This document shows positions 36,947 through 46,720 of a stretch of DNA of 64,000 nucleotides, piece after piece. The notes below the pieces were generated by a model that saw only the letters and a program-made list of their open reading frames with translations, was not told the origin of the DNA and did no database searches. How positions within the stretch are numbered: position 1 is the stretch's first letter; every line of letters starts with the position of its first letter. The position numbers and the translations under genes are program-made. Where the stretch lies: positions 208,667-272,666 of the forward strand of contig JAKAQO010000002.1 in the NCBI GenBank assembly GCA_021822495.1. Direction: 5' to 3'. Source of the DNA: a bacterium. Its GTDB lineage: Bacteria; Elusimicrobiota; Elusimicrobia; UBA1565; UBA9628.

Positions 36947-38341
36947 GTGGAGCGTCCATTAACAACCCAATCCAACCCCTTGGCGCAAGCGGCGCTAAAG
37001 AAAAGGGCGCAATTCGTCCCCTCTTCCGTCGCCGCCTATAGCGGGGTGGTCGTTGACCGCGCGGAGAACTCCACTCTTTGGGATGTGGACGGAAAAAAAT
37101 ATATTGATTTCGCCGGAGGAATCGGAGCCTTGAATGTCGGTCACTGCCATCCCAAGGTGGTCTCCGCCCTTCAAAAGCAGGCGGGTAAATTCACCCACAC
37201 CTCTTTTCATGTCGCCAGTTACCCGGATTACGCTTCTGTCTGCGAAAAATTAATCCAAACTATTCCCACCTCTCACCCCCAAAAGGCCGCGCTTTTTAAC
37301 AGCGGGGCGGAAGCCGTCGAGAATGCCGTCAAACTCGCGCGCTTTTTTACCCGGAGAAGCGCCGTCATTTCTTTCGGTTACGCCTTTCACGGGCGCACGC
37401 TTTTGTGTTTGACTCTCGACGGCCGGGAAAAAGTTTTAAAATCGGGATTCGGCCCCTTCGCCCCGGAAATTTACCGAGCCCCGTTTCCCTATCCCTATCG
37501 CGCGCCGTTGGGGATTACCCCGGATGAGCTGACTGAATATTGTTTGGAGGAACTTAAACGCCTTTGGCGTTCTGAAATTTCTCCCGAACAGACGGCCGCT
37601 CTCATCGTTGAACCGGTTCAAGGCGAAGGCGGCTTTATCGTTCCCTCCTCGGGATTTCTCAAAGGCCTCAGAGAACTTTGCGACGCGCACGGAACTATCC
37701 TCATTATTGACGAGGTTCAAAGCGGTTTTGGGCGAACCGGAAAATTCTGGGCTTTTGAACACGAGGGCGCGGTCAAGGCCCAAGGCCGATCGTCCGCGTC
37801 GCGCTTTAGGAAAAGCGTCAGCGACGAGGGCATTTTGCCGGATTTACTGGTCGCCGGAAAGTCTCTTGCCGCCGGAATGCCTCTTTCCGCGGTCATTGGG
37901 CGCGCGGAAATCATGGACGCGGCCCCTTCCGGGGCGATTGGAGGAACCTACGGCGGAAACCCCCTTTCCTGCGTTGCGGCCCTGGCCGTTTTTGAGATTT
38001 TTGAAAAAGAAGATTTGCTTAAAAAGGCCAATCTTATCGCTAAGACCGTAAAGGCCCGCTTCGACGCTTTTCAAAAAAAGTTTAGCGTCGTGGGAGAATC
38101 CCGCGGGCTTGGCGCCATGCGCGCCTTGGAACTAGTCTCTAACCCAAAAACGAAAACCCCGCTTTCGCCCGATCAGGTCAAGAAAATCATCGCGGAATGC
38201 GAAAAAAAGGGCCTTCTCATCCTGAAAGCCGGAATCTTCGACAACGTTTTGAGAACCCTCATGCCCCTGACCATCGAAGAAAAAACACTCGCCGAAGGCC
38301 TCGATATTTTGGAATCAGTTTTAGAGGGTTTTTCCTCGTGA
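36947..38341 (+). CDS. Class III aminotransferase, 4-aminobutyrate aminotransferase-like
   Basis: PLP enzyme of 464 residues starting with GTG. DRAENSTLWDVDGKKYIDFAGGIGALNVGHCHPKV, in pieces, matches GabT N-termini; the PLP-binding Asp is in IIDEVQSGFGRTG and the Schiff-base Lys in LVAGKSLAAGMPL. An extra Lys/Arg/Ser-rich insert (RSSASRFRKSVSDEG) follows AFEHEGA. Likely converts GABA, the product of PatA/PatD downstream, to succinate semialdehyde; 5-aminovalerate or ornithine substrates cannot be excluded. Confidence 0.85.
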   Translation: MERPLTTQSNPLAQAALKKRAQFVPSSVAAYSGVVVDRAENSTLWDVDGKKYIDFAGGIGALNVGHCHPKVVSALQKQAGKFTHTSFHVASYPDYASVCEKLIQTIPTSHPQKAALFNSGAEAVENAVKLARFFTRRSAVISFGYAFHGRTLLCLTLDGREKVLKSGFGPFAPEIYRAPFPYPYRAPLGITPDELTEYCLEELKRLWRSEISPEQTAALIVEPVQGEGGFIVPSSGFLKGLRELCDAHGTILIIDEVQSGFGRTGKFWAFEHEGAVKAQGRSSASRFRKSVSDEGILPDLLVAGKSLAAGMPLSAVIGRAEIMDAAPSGAIGGTYGGNPLSCVAALAVFEIFEKEDLLKKANLIAKTVKARFDAFQKKFSVVGESRGLGAMRALELVSNPKTKTPLSPDQVKKIIAECEKKGLLILKAGIFDNVLRTLMPLTIEEKTLAEGLDILESVLEGFSS

Positions 38342-39528
38342 AGATCGCGGTCTTAGGCGGCTTTGGGGCGATGGCCGAAGGCGCGCTTCATTATTTGGCT
38401 CAAAACCCAAAGGTCAAGTCCATTTTAGCCGCCGATATTGATTTAAAAAAAGCTCCCGCGATTCTTCGCGGCATTCCTAAGTCAGAAAAAATCAAACCCG
38501 TTCAAGTTGACGTCTCAAACTTAAAATCCGCGAAACTCGCGCTCAAAGGCGTCAACTCCGTCCTCAACGCTTCCTGGTATGAGTTTAATCTGAAAGCCAT
38601 GGATTTAAGCCTCGCTCTAAACGCCCACTATGTGGACTTAGGCGGGCTTTATCACATGACGCTTAAGCAATTGAAAAAAGACCGCGAATTTAAGCGCCAA
38701 AACCGCCTCGCTATTTTAGGGATAGGCTCGGCCCCGGGGCTTTCCAATTTAATGGCCGCCCATCTCGCGAAGGATTTCGATTCTCTCGACACCCTTGGAA
38801 TTTATGACGCGAGCTTTGACCCCGCTCTTGATAAAAACAAACTCATCGTCCCTTTCTCAATTAAGACGCTACTCGACGAACATCGGCAAAAAGCCCCGAT
38901 TCTCTTAAACGGAAAATTCGTCCAAGTTCCGGCTCATTCTCTCGCCGAAGAAATTGATTTTAAAAAGCCCCTGGGCCGTATGCGCGTGGGCACGGTCATT
39001 CATTCCGAAACCGCGACCCTTCCGCGATTTTTGAAGTCCAAGAAAGTCAAAAATCTATTCTTCAAGATTGGATATCCCCCCGCGCTTAAAACCCAATTAG
39101 AGATACTGGAAGCCGCGGGTTTTTCAAGCGATAACCCCGTTCAAATCGAAGGACAAAAAATTTCACCCAAATCTTTTTTGGCCGCGCTGGCGAAACAAAA
39201 TGCGCAAAATCTTTCACCCGCAAACGGAAAGGATTTTGAAATTTTAAGGGTCAAAGCGTCGGGAACCAGTCAGGGGCAAGCTCTCGAAAAAATTCTCGAC
39301 TGCGAGATGAGCGGAAACGGAAAAATTTCTGCGGGAAGTTTGGGGGTCGGAATTCCCGCCGCCATCGCGACCCTGATGATGATTAAAGGGCAAACTCTCC
39401 GCTCAAACGGAGTATTCTCTCCCGAAGAAGCCTTGAACCCGGTTGCGGTTTTCAAAGCTCTCGTAGATTTAAAAATTTTCAATTTTGTCGAAACGGTCAC
39501 GAAACCTATTTTAAGGAACCACTCATGA
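38338..39528 (+). CDS. Saccharopine dehydrogenase-fold protein, lysine 6-dehydrogenase-like
   Basis: 396 residues from a GTG that overlaps the previous stop by 4 bases. Rossmann loop VLGGFGAMAEGAL. VLNASWYEFNLKAMDLSL and HYVDLGGLYH follow the pattern of Geobacillus-type lysine 6-dehydrogenase (NAxxYxFN, VDLGG), and GIGSAPGLSNLMA is the second family motif. It may oxidise lysine or a related amine to the semialdehyde for the downstream aldehyde dehydrogenase. Carboxyspermidine-type dehydrogenases share the fold, so the substrate is open. Confidence 0.75.
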   Translation: MKIAVLGGFGAMAEGALHYLAQNPKVKSILAADIDLKKAPAILRGIPKSEKIKPVQVDVSNLKSAKLALKGVNSVLNASWYEFNLKAMDLSLALNAHYVDLGGLYHMTLKQLKKDREFKRQNRLAILGIGSAPGLSNLMAAHLAKDFDSLDTLGIYDASFDPALDKNKLIVPFSIKTLLDEHRQKAPILLNGKFVQVPAHSLAEEIDFKKPLGRMRVGTVIHSETATLPRFLKSKKVKNLFFKIGYPPALKTQLEILEAAGFSSDNPVQIEGQKISPKSFLAALAKQNAQNLSPANGKDFEILRVKASGTSQGQALEKILDCEMSGNGKISAGSLGVGIPAAIATLMMIKGQTLRSNGVFSPEEALNPVAVFKALVDLKIFNFVETVTKPILRNHS

Positions 39529-40931
39529 AACGAACCGCGCAAGATATCCTCAAGGAAACGCAAAAAACCCTCGATCTCGTGGCCAAGCCCGAGCTCACCG
39601 AAGAAGAAAAAAACTGGGTCACCGACGCCACCGCCAATTACTACTCCAGCCACGTCAACCCCGGCATCCTTGAATACCGCAAATCGGTCTCAACCGAATA
39701 TATTTCGGTTGAATGGGCCGACAGCGCGAACGGTTTTACCGATATTAAAGGAAGGCATTATCTGGATCTCTTGGGCGGATACGGAATCTTTAACGTCGGG
39801 CATCGCCACCCCAAGGTGGTGGAAGCGGTTTCTAATCAGCTCAAAAGGCAAGCCCTTCACTCCCAAGAACTTCTCGAACCTTTTCGCGCCATTTTGGCGA
39901 AACTCATCCACGACATCACGCCCGGAGATCTGCAATTTAGCTTTTTTGGAAACTCCGGGGCGGAGGCGGTTGAAGGCGCGATGAAGCTTGCCATGCTTCA
40001 CACCGGACGAAAATCCTTCGTCGCCGCGACCTCGGCCTTTCATGGAAAAACCCTGGGCGCTCTTTCGGCGACCGCCAAAGCGAAATTCCGCCAGCCTTTT
40101 TTGCCGATACTGCCCGACTGCTACCATGTCCCCTACGGCGACGCCGATTATATAGAATCCATCGTCCGCTCGGCCGACGAGGTGGGTAACGATATCGCGG
40201 GAGTGATCTTGGAGCCCATTCAAGGCGAAGGCGGCATCAATGTCCCTCCGGATGATTATTTCCCCAGGGTCCGGGAAATCTGCGATCGCTACGGGGCGCT
40301 TCTGATTGCCGACGAAGTTCAAACCGGCATGGGGCGAACGGGAAAAATGTTTTGCGTGGACCATTGGGACGTCGTGCCCGACATTATGTGCATGGGAAAA
40401 GCGATGGGCGGCGGCGTCATGCCCATCGGCGCTTTTGTCTCAAACAAAACGATCTGGGAACAGCTTTTTCCCGAGCCCTGGCTCCATTCAACTACTTTTG
40501 GAGGAAACCCCCTGGCCTGCGTGGCCGCCATCGCCAATATCCATGTTCTCCTTGAGGAAAAGCTTCCCGAACGCGCCGATAAAATGGGAAATGAAATAAT
40601 CGCCAAACTCAAGGCCCTGCGCCGAAGATTTCCGAAACTTTGCGCGGATGTTCGCGGAAAGGGACTCATGATCGGACTTGAGTTTCCCTCCGACGCCTTG
40701 GGTTATGAAATCGCCAAGGGCCTCTTTGATCACGGAGTCCTCGTCGCGGGAACTCTTTTTTCCGCAAAAACCATCCGCATCGAGCCGCCCTTGACCATCA
40801 CCCAGCAAGAAATAAATCAAGCCCTTGAGACCATCGAAAAAGTCTTTAAGGAAGTCAACGCCCGGCATTTTGAATCCAAAAAGCCGATGGGAGTCAAAAA
40901 GCAACATGACAAAGAACCAGGAACCGCTTAA
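39525..40931 (+). CDS. Putrescine aminotransferase-like class III aminotransferase
   Basis: 468 residues. The N-terminal ~50 residues before WADSANGFTDIKGRHYLDLLGG, then FNVGHRHPKV, are as in PatA (YgjG). FFGNSGAEAVEGAMKLA, ATSAFHGKTLGALSATAK, IADEVQTGMGRTGKMF, and the Lys in CMGKAMGGGVMPIGAF are conserved. It starts 4 bases before the previous stop. Predicted product 4-aminobutanal goes to the dehydrogenase next door. Confidence 0.87.
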   Translation: MKRTAQDILKETQKTLDLVAKPELTEEEKNWVTDATANYYSSHVNPGILEYRKSVSTEYISVEWADSANGFTDIKGRHYLDLLGGYGIFNVGHRHPKVVEAVSNQLKRQALHSQELLEPFRAILAKLIHDITPGDLQFSFFGNSGAEAVEGAMKLAMLHTGRKSFVAATSAFHGKTLGALSATAKAKFRQPFLPILPDCYHVPYGDADYIESIVRSADEVGNDIAGVILEPIQGEGGINVPPDDYFPRVREICDRYGALLIADEVQTGMGRTGKMFCVDHWDVVPDIMCMGKAMGGGVMPIGAFVSNKTIWEQLFPEPWLHSTTFGGNPLACVAAIANIHVLLEEKLPERADKMGNEIIAKLKALRRRFPKLCADVRGKGLMIGLEFPSDALGYEIAKGLFDHGVLVAGTLFSAKTIRIEPPLTITQQEINQALETIEKVFKEVNARHFESKKPMGVKKQHDKEPGTA

Positions 40932-42348
40932 GCGCGCCATTTTAAACCCCGCAACCGAGGAAACCCTCGCCCGAGTTAAAGACGCGGGAGAAAAAGAAGT
41001 CAACTCCGCGGTCTCTTTAGCTAAAAAAACTTTTCCCCTTTGGGCGTCCAAATCTCCGGCCGAGCGAGCCGGTCTTCTATTTGCCTGGGCGAATCTCATT
41101 GAAGAAAATTCCGCGCGGCTCGCTCATTTAGAATCTCAAAATACCGGAAAACCCCTCAAACTCTCACAAGACGGAGATTTGCCTTTCGCGGTCGACAACC
41201 TGCGCTTTTTCGCCTCTTCTGCGCGGGTTTCAGAAACTCCCGCTTCCGCCGAGTACGCGACGGGATATATGTCTTTTCTTAAGCGAGAACCCATCGGCCC
41301 GGTCGCCTTAATCACGCCTTGGAATTATCCCTTGATGATGGCGATTTGGAAACTGGCCCCCGCTTTAGCCGCTGGAAATTCCTGCGTCATTAAGCCCGCG
41401 GAACTGACTCCCTTGACCACTCTTGAAATCGCAAAACTGGCCCTTCAAGCGGGGATTCCCGAAGGCGTTATCAATGTTGTTTTAGGCGGAGAAGAAACCG
41501 GAAAACTTTTGACCTCGCGTCCAGAGATTAAAATGATTTCTTTTACCGGAGACACCTCCACGGGACGCAAAATCATGTCTCAGGCCGCCCCCACCGTCAA
41601 GCGCGCCCATTTGGAGCTGGGCGGAAAAGCCCCTTTTATCGTTTTTGAAGATGCAGATTTATCCGCCGCCATTCAAGGCGCCGTCGTCGCTTCTTTCGTC
41701 AACGCCGGGCAAGATTGCACCGCCGCAACCCGCCTTTACGTTCATAAAAAAGTCTTCGACCGCTTTACCGCTGATTTTGTCAGAGAGACCAAAAAAATAA
41801 AACTCGGGCTTTTTGACGATCCTCAAACCGACATGGGGCCTTTGATTTCCGAGGAACACCGCGACCGGGTCGAAGGATTTTTGGAACGCGCCAAAAACAT
41901 AAAAATTCTCTTGGGTGGAAATCGTCCTTCGCATCTTAAACGAGGTTTTTTCTTGAGTCCCACGATTATCCTCAACGCCGAGCAGAAATCCGAGCTCGTC
42001 CAAAAAGAAATTTTTGGCCCCGTGGTCTGCCTGCTTCCGTTTAAAGATGAAGCGGAAGCGATTCAACTTTCCAACGATATCGAGTACGGGCTTGCGGCTT
42101 CCCTTTGGACCGCAAACACTCAGCGGGCCTTGCGGGTGTCTTCCGCGCTCAGATTTGGAACTGTCTGGATTAACGATCATTTGCCTTTAACCTCCGAAAC
42201 CCCTCACGGGGGATTCAATCAATCCGGCTTTGGAAAAGATTTGTCTCGTATGGCCCTTGAAGAATATACCGTCATTAAACATATCATGGCAGACATGACC
42301 GGCGACATTCGTAAACCCTGGCACTATACTGTTTTTGGAAAAAAATAA
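40906..42348 (+). CDS. Aldehyde dehydrogenase, aminobutyraldehyde dehydrogenase-like
   Basis: 480 residues from the ATG at 40906, which overlaps patA by 26 bases. NAD loop in FTGDTSTGRKIM, catalytic Glu in LELGGKAPFIVFEDADL and Cys in NAGQDCTAATRLYVH. ITPWNYPLMMAIWKLAPAL is split by its usual PWNYP core. Similarity runs with PatD/YdcW and other omega-aminoaldehyde dehydrogenases. Converts 4-aminobutanal to GABA, or allysine to aminoadipate. Confidence 0.88.
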   Translation: MTKNQEPLKRAILNPATEETLARVKDAGEKEVNSAVSLAKKTFPLWASKSPAERAGLLFAWANLIEENSARLAHLESQNTGKPLKLSQDGDLPFAVDNLRFFASSARVSETPASAEYATGYMSFLKREPIGPVALITPWNYPLMMAIWKLAPALAAGNSCVIKPAELTPLTTLEIAKLALQAGIPEGVINVVLGGEETGKLLTSRPEIKMISFTGDTSTGRKIMSQAAPTVKRAHLELGGKAPFIVFEDADLSAAIQGAVVASFVNAGQDCTAATRLYVHKKVFDRFTADFVRETKKIKLGLFDDPQTDMGPLISEEHRDRVEGFLERAKNIKILLGGNRPSHLKRGFFLSPTIILNAEQKSELVQKEIFGPVVCLLPFKDEAEAIQLSNDIEYGLAASLWTANTQRALRVSSALRFGTVWINDHLPLTSETPHGGFNQSGFGKDLSRMALEEYTVIKHIMADMTGDIRKPWHYTVFGKK

Positions 42349-42853
42349 GCGCGCAGCTTATCTCAAACTTCTGGGCCTTGACAAAAACCATTCCCAGGGC
42401 TATGTTAAGGTTATGCTAGAAATACTAGAGCACCTCATCAGCCAGGAAGCGCAGCACCCGCATCAATTTCGCAAAGCTCTTTACCGCGAACTACTCTCAT
42501 CCGAGGTCTATCTATTGACCTTGGGAGAGCCCATTCAAGATGGCGTCTCTACCCTCCGAAAACCGGCGGACTTCCTCTTATGGGCGGAGCAAAAAACGCC
42601 GGGAGAGTTCCGCGTTCCGGTTTTTCCCTCCACCGACTCGGTCGCGGGTTTCATCAACTCTCATCATTTAAAAGCTCCCGAAGGCAAGGAATTTCTCTGG
42701 ATGAGTCAGAACCCGCAAAAAGCTCTCGCGCCGCTTCTGGAACTCAGCGGCTTTTTAGGCCTCAATCTTTATTTGGCGGAGAATGAATCGGTCTCCGTTT
42801 CCGAAGAAGAGACAAAACTCTTGGCGCAAGGGATTATTCCCTCCAGCGCTTAA
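42335..42853 (+). CDS. SseB N-terminal domain family protein
   Basis: About 172 residues. LLSSEVYLLTLGEPI and a central FPSTDSVAGFINSH...KEFLWMSQNPQKAL resemble SseB N-terminal domains (enhancer of serine sensitivity). The first start is a TTG at 42335 overlapping aldehyde dehydrogenase by 14 bases; an ATG at 42414 is another choice. Last gene of the operon and bounded by a palindrome. Function unknown. Confidence 0.68.
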   Translation: MEKNKRAAYLKLLGLDKNHSQGYVKVMLEILEHLISQEAQHPHQFRKALYRELLSSEVYLLTLGEPIQDGVSTLRKPADFLLWAEQKTPGEFRVPVFPSTDSVAGFINSHHLKAPEGKEFLWMSQNPQKALAPLLELSGFLGLNLYLAENESVSVSEEETKLLAQGIIPSSA

Positions 42854-42872
42854 AAAAGGGACAGTCCCTTTT
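42854..42872. repeat. Perfect palindrome between convergent genes
   Basis: Arms AAAAGGGAC (42854-42862) and GTCCCTTTT (42864-42872) around one A. It separates the SseB-like gene from the histidine kinase and may act as a two-way terminator. Confidence 0.75.
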
Positions 42873-44853
42873 ATTTCGGGCTTGGCGTAGGCGGAGCGGC
42901 GGAATCTTTCTTAGGGATAGGAATCGTAAAGAAAAAGCGCGATCCCTTGCCCAGTTCCGATTCCACTCCCATCTCGCCGCCGTGAAGTTGAACAATTTCG
43001 CGCGCGATTTTAAGACCCAACCCAAATCCGGCTTTTCTCATCGCCTGGGCTTGTTGAGATTGAAAGAAGCGTTCAAAGACTCTCGGTAAATCTTCTTTTG
43101 AAATTCCAATTCCAGAATCGCGCACTCCGATGGTCAGCATTTGAGGCCCGACATCAACCTTGACCTGGACCACCCCGCATTCATTGGCGTCTTGAACGGC
43201 GTTCGTGCAAAGGTTTTGAATCACCTGCCCGATGCGATGAGGATCGCCTTTTAGAAGCGGCAAATTCGGCGGAACTTGAACCTCAAAGCGGATTTTCCTT
43301 TGTTGGGCGACAATTTGGATGCGGGAACTCACGTTTTGAATGACCTCAGACAAATTGAGCTCCCCTAAATTAACGCGCAGTTTACCGGATTCAATGGCGG
43401 CCAAATCAACTAAATCCGAGATCAAAAGATTCAAGGTCTTAGCCGCGGAATTGATATGCGAAGAATACTCCAATTCCTTGGGAGCATCCTTAAGAGACAT
43501 TCCCAATATCTCCGAATACCCCAAAATCGCGGTCAACGGATTTTTAACATCGTGGGCAACCATCGCGAAAAACTTTTTTTGAAATCCGTTAATTTGTTCA
43601 AGCTGGCGATTGGATTCCTGAACTTCCTTTAACAGGCGCGCGTTTTCCAAAATCAGGAATCTACGCTCAAGCGCGCGGCGCACGGAAAAGATAAGACGGG
43701 AAGAGTCGACCGGCTTCAGTAAAGCGTCATCCAAACCCAACTCGACGGACTGGCTTACTCCCTGAAGCGCGGTGGTTAAAGGGTAGCGGTCAACCATGAA
43801 GATGATTCTTAAATCCGGATCATGCTCTCTGAGTTTTTGGGCGATTTCAAGGCCCGTATGCCGGGTGTAAGCCAAGGCCGCTCCAACCACCGCCAAATGA
43901 AAACTACCCTTAATTTGCGCTCGGCGCAAGGCGTCTTCCGCGTCCATGGTTGTGACTACCTCATAACCCGCCACGCGCAAGGCTTCAGACAAGGCATCCA
44001 AAGTGGGCTTATAATTATCCAAAAACAATATTTTTTCCTTGCCCCTTTGAGTCGAGTCGGCAATCTGCGGGGCTTCGGTCAAAAGCCTTGGAATAAGCCC
44101 TGACTCTTCCCGCAAAAGCTCGACGGGAGCGTTATCTCTTAGGCGATTGGCCGCCCAACGCGCACGGTCAATGCTTGAGATGTAGTAGCAAACACAATTA
44201 TTGACGGCTTTTCTTAAAGCCGCGTCAAAACGGACAACATCGGCCCATAACCCTGGAAGGGGAACAATGACCTGGCATTTTCTCCCCGCGCCAAAAGAAG
44301 CGGGCTCGGGCTTAGGCGCCTGGGAAACATTTTTCCAAAATGTTTTTCCGGGATCGGAGACCTCGTTGGGGGGAATTGTTTTTTCCAAAAGGAATTTTTC
44401 GAGATTTTGAGCGTTTGGGCGCTCTTCAACAATAATTCCCGATTGTCTAAACGCGATGGGAAGAGCATGACTGGTAAAAAACGCTTCATCGGCCATAAAA
44501 ATAACCGGACGCTCGACCGAACGCAACTGGTCGGCAAAACCGTTGGGAGGCGGCCAAGGAAGAGCTCTCACCGGAGAAACCTGAACGGGAGAAAAGCTCG
44601 CCAAGGTTTGAAGCAGAAAAAGCGGAAACCGTCCACGAATCTTATAGGCGTTAAAGAGGGCTTGCCTTTCCGCGACGCCGATGCGCTCATAATCGAGGAC
44701 CAAGGCCGCGATATCCGGAGTCCCCATGCGGATAATCGCATCCGCCGCGGAATTAAAGGCCGTCAGGGAATAATCGTAATTTTTAAGATGCGTTTCTAAT
44801 TCGCCAATCAATGTCATGTCTTGGGTGACAAGAAAAATGGCGCCTTTACTCAC
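42871..44853 (-). CDS. Hybrid histidine kinase with two N-terminal receiver-like domains
   Basis: 660 residues, cytoplasmic. Residues 1-115 form a receiver-like domain with Asp54 in LVLDYERIG. Residues 130-265 are unassigned. A second receiver-like domain spans ~272-395, but its phosphoacceptor position is Gly324 (AVVGAAL). A coiled linker leads to HisKA with His434 in AHDVKNPL. HATPase motifs are [11 protein letters not shown] (N box), VRDSGIGIS (G1) and GFGLGLKIA (G2). It starts with GTG overlapping the tnaA stop (GTGA), so its output may relate to tryptophan or indole. No output regulator is adjacent. Confidence 0.9.
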   Translation of the reverse strand: MSKGAIFLVTQDMTLIGELETHLKNYDYSLTAFNSAADAIIRMGTPDIAALVLDYERIGVAERQALFNAYKIRGRFPLFLLQTLASFSPVQVSPVRALPWPPPNGFADQLRSVERPVIFMADEAFFTSHALPIAFRQSGIIVEERPNAQNLEKFLLEKTIPPNEVSDPGKTFWKNVSQAPKPEPASFGAGRKCQVIVPLPGLWADVVRFDAALRKAVNNCVCYYISSIDRARWAANRLRDNAPVELLREESGLIPRLLTEAPQIADSTQRGKEKILFLDNYKPTLDALSEALRVAGYEVVTTMDAEDALRRAQIKGSFHLAVVGAALAYTRHTGLEIAQKLREHDPDLRIIFMVDRYPLTTALQGVSQSVELGLDDALLKPVDSSRLIFSVRRALERRFLILENARLLKEVQESNRQLEQINGFQKKFFAMVAHDVKNPLTAILGYSEILGMSLKDAPKELEYSSHINSAAKTLNLLISDLVDLAAIESGKLRVNLGELNLSEVIQNVSSRIQIVAQQRKIRFEVQVPPNLPLLKGDPHRIGQVIQNLCTNAVQDANECGVVQVKVDVGPQMLTIGVRDSGIGISKEDLPRVFERFFQSQQAQAMRKAGFGLGLKIAREIVQLHGGEMGVESELGKGSRFFFTIPIPKKDSAAPPTPSPK

Positions 44854-46244
44854 CTCGAACCTCCCTTGCCTATGGGTTTTAGTTTCGCGGTAAAATGGCG
44901 CAGGGTCTTGGGTTCTTCGACAATCTCAAGGCCGCGAATGGATTTTTTTCGTCCGACAAGAAAGCCAAAAACCTCGATGATGAAATCGACATGACTTTGG
45001 GTGTAAACACGACGTGGAAAGGCAAGTCGCACGAGTTCCATCGGGGCTGGCTTAAAATCCCCGGACGTTCCCTTCCCGAACATCAAGGAACCCACCTCAA
45101 CCGAGCGAATTCCTCCGGTCAAATAGAGTTCGCAAACCAGGGCCTGCGCCGGGAACTGATGAGGAGGAATATACGGAAGAAAATGCTTTGCGTCCACATA
45201 TATCGCGTGTCCCCCGGGAGGGTTAATAATTGGCACCTTGTGTTTTCTTAAACCCTCCGCTAAATATGCCACCGAGCGCAAGCGATAGGAAAGATAATTT
45301 TCATCCACGATTTCTTTAAGGCCCTGCGCGATCGCTTCCAAATCCCGTCCAGCCAAGCCCCCATAAGTCGGAAAGCCTTCTCCTAAAATCAAAAGCTCCT
45401 TGGATTTTCTAAGCCACTCAGGATTGTTGAAAGACAAAAAGCCGCCCATATTGGCGAAAGCGTCTTTTTTTGCGCTCATGAGACACCCATCGGCCAAGGA
45501 AAACATCTCTTTTGCGATTTCAAGCGCCGAACGCTTAGATTGTCCTTTTTCGCGAAGCTTGATGAGAAAAGCGTTTTCAGCGAAACGAGCAGCGTCAATT
45601 ATGAGCGGAATTTTATTTTGCCGCGCGACTGCGGATGCTTCTTTTAAATTGGCCAACGAAACCGGCTGCCCTCCCAAGGAATTATTCGTAACGGTCATAA
45701 TAATCATCGGAATATTTCTGGGACCGATTTCCGAAACAGATTTTTTCAAAGCCGCGATATCGATATTCCCCTTAAAGGGCGCCGAAGAAGAAAAATTAAA
45801 CGCCTCTTTAACCGGTAAATCTAAAGCCACGCTTCCGGCGACCTCTACGTTAGCTCTCGTCGTATCAAAATGAGTGTTGGCGATCACCGTTTTTCCCGGA
45901 CCGCAAAGAACCGACATAAAAATTCTCTCGGCCGCGCGCCCCTGATGAGCGGGCAAAACAAAACGATATCCCGTCAAATCTTTAACCGCTTTTTCAAAAA
46001 CATACCAGCTTCGCGCGCCGGCATAGGATTCATCCCCCCGCATCAAACACGCCCATTGCTCGGAAGACATCGCCGAGGTTCCAGAATCGGTTAATAAATC
46101 AATCAACACTTTATCGGCCGGAATCTGAAAAAGGTTGTAATGCGCTTTCTTTAACAAGTCCGCGCGCTCTTTATCCGTAGTAAAGCCCAAGGGCTCGACC
46201 ATTTTGATTTTAAACGGCTCAATGATCGTCTTCCATTTAGGCAT
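44850..46244 (-). CDS. tnaA: Tryptophanase
   Basis: PLP enzyme cleaving tryptophan to indole, pyruvate and ammonia; 464 residues from the ATG at 46244. [24 protein letters not shown], shown in segments, [26 protein letters not shown], and the PLP Lys in [13 protein letters not shown] match the family. Two residues separating TnaA from tyrosine phenol-lyase read as tryptophanase: Asp in HFDTTR and Val in SVEVG where TPL has Thr and Arg. An ATG at 46256 is possible. No TnaC-like leader is evident. Confidence 0.9.
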   Translation of the reverse strand: MPKWKTIIEPFKIKMVEPLGFTTDKERADLLKKAHYNLFQIPADKVLIDLLTDSGTSAMSSEQWACLMRGDESYAGARSWYVFEKAVKDLTGYRFVLPAHQGRAAERIFMSVLCGPGKTVIANTHFDTTRANVEVAGSVALDLPVKEAFNFSSSAPFKGNIDIAALKKSVSEIGPRNIPMIIMTVTNNSLGGQPVSLANLKEASAVARQNKIPLIIDAARFAENAFLIKLREKGQSKRSALEIAKEMFSLADGCLMSAKKDAFANMGGFLSFNNPEWLRKSKELLILGEGFPTYGGLAGRDLEAIAQGLKEIVDENYLSYRLRSVAYLAEGLRKHKVPIINPPGGHAIYVDAKHFLPYIPPHQFPAQALVCELYLTGGIRSVEVGSLMFGKGTSGDFKPAPMELVRLAFPRRVYTQSHVDFIIEVFGFLVGRKKSIRGLEIVEEPKTLRHFTAKLKPIGKGGSR

Positions 46245-46572
46245 AAGCAGGACCATTTTTCGCTGAATTAGAAGCGCACTCCGGACACGAACAGATTTCC
46301 CTCAAGTATTCAAAAGTATAAATTCCCGCGCCGTGCCCATCGGAAAAAGAAAAAGCCAAGGCGTAATGGCCGACCACGCTTTCTCTTTGTGAAACAAGTT
46401 CCGGAGAGATTTTCGAAATATCCAAAATTCTTTCTCCAGTGAATTCGTCCCTGCACATCGCGCAAGGGCAATTTTCTCTTAAGCAGCGGAAAAGATATTC
46501 GCTTTTATGCCCATCCTCCCAGGAAATGTAAAGCTTATTGGCGTCTTTTTCAATTTCGGAGGGAACTGGCAT
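46237..46572 (-). CDS. DUF971 domain protein
   Basis: 111 residues. LYISWEDGHKSEYLF, LRENCPCAMCRDEFTG, YALAFSFSDGHGAGIYTFEYLREICSCPEC, in parts, match DUF971 (the gamma-butyrobetaine hydroxylase N-terminal-like domain). Two Cys pairs, CPCAMC and CSCPEC, could bind iron or zinc. Overlaps tnaA by 8 bases and starts the unit transcribed toward the kinase. Related proteins have links to iron-sulfur cluster handling. Confidence 0.87.
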   Translation of the reverse strand: MPVPSEIEKDANKLYISWEDGHKSEYLFRCLRENCPCAMCRDEFTGERILDISKISPELVSQRESVVGHYALAFSFSDGHGAGIYTFEYLREICSCPECASNSAKNGPAYA

Positions 46573-46632
46573 TTTTTATCCTAAAAACTATTTTATTCTT
46601 CTCAATGACTCTTGCTTATAATTCTCAAGGAC

Positions 46633-46670
46633 GGCATTGTCCCGACCTTAATGATATAGGAAAGGGACTA
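46633..46670. repeat. REP-like interspersed element, split form
   Basis: GGCATTGTCCCGACCTTA at 46633-46650 and AAAGGGACTA at 46661-46670, the same blocks as at 10215-10253. Lies in the divergent spacer between DUF971 and the deoxyhypusine-synthase-like gene. Confidence 0.6.
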
Positions 46671-46720
46671 ATAAATATTATAAAATTAACGGTAAAGACA
46701 AAAGCTCCCAGGAGGAAAAA

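Noticed and set aside
38197-38337. N-terminal extension of the lysine-6-dehydrogenase-like protein
   Set aside because: It is out-of-frame reading of the aminotransferase gene; the conserved Rossmann loop begins right at the GTG at 38338.
44850-46244. Tyrosine phenol-lyase
   Set aside because: Residues that distinguish the enzymes (Asp in HFDTTR, Val in SVEVG) are of tryptophanase type.
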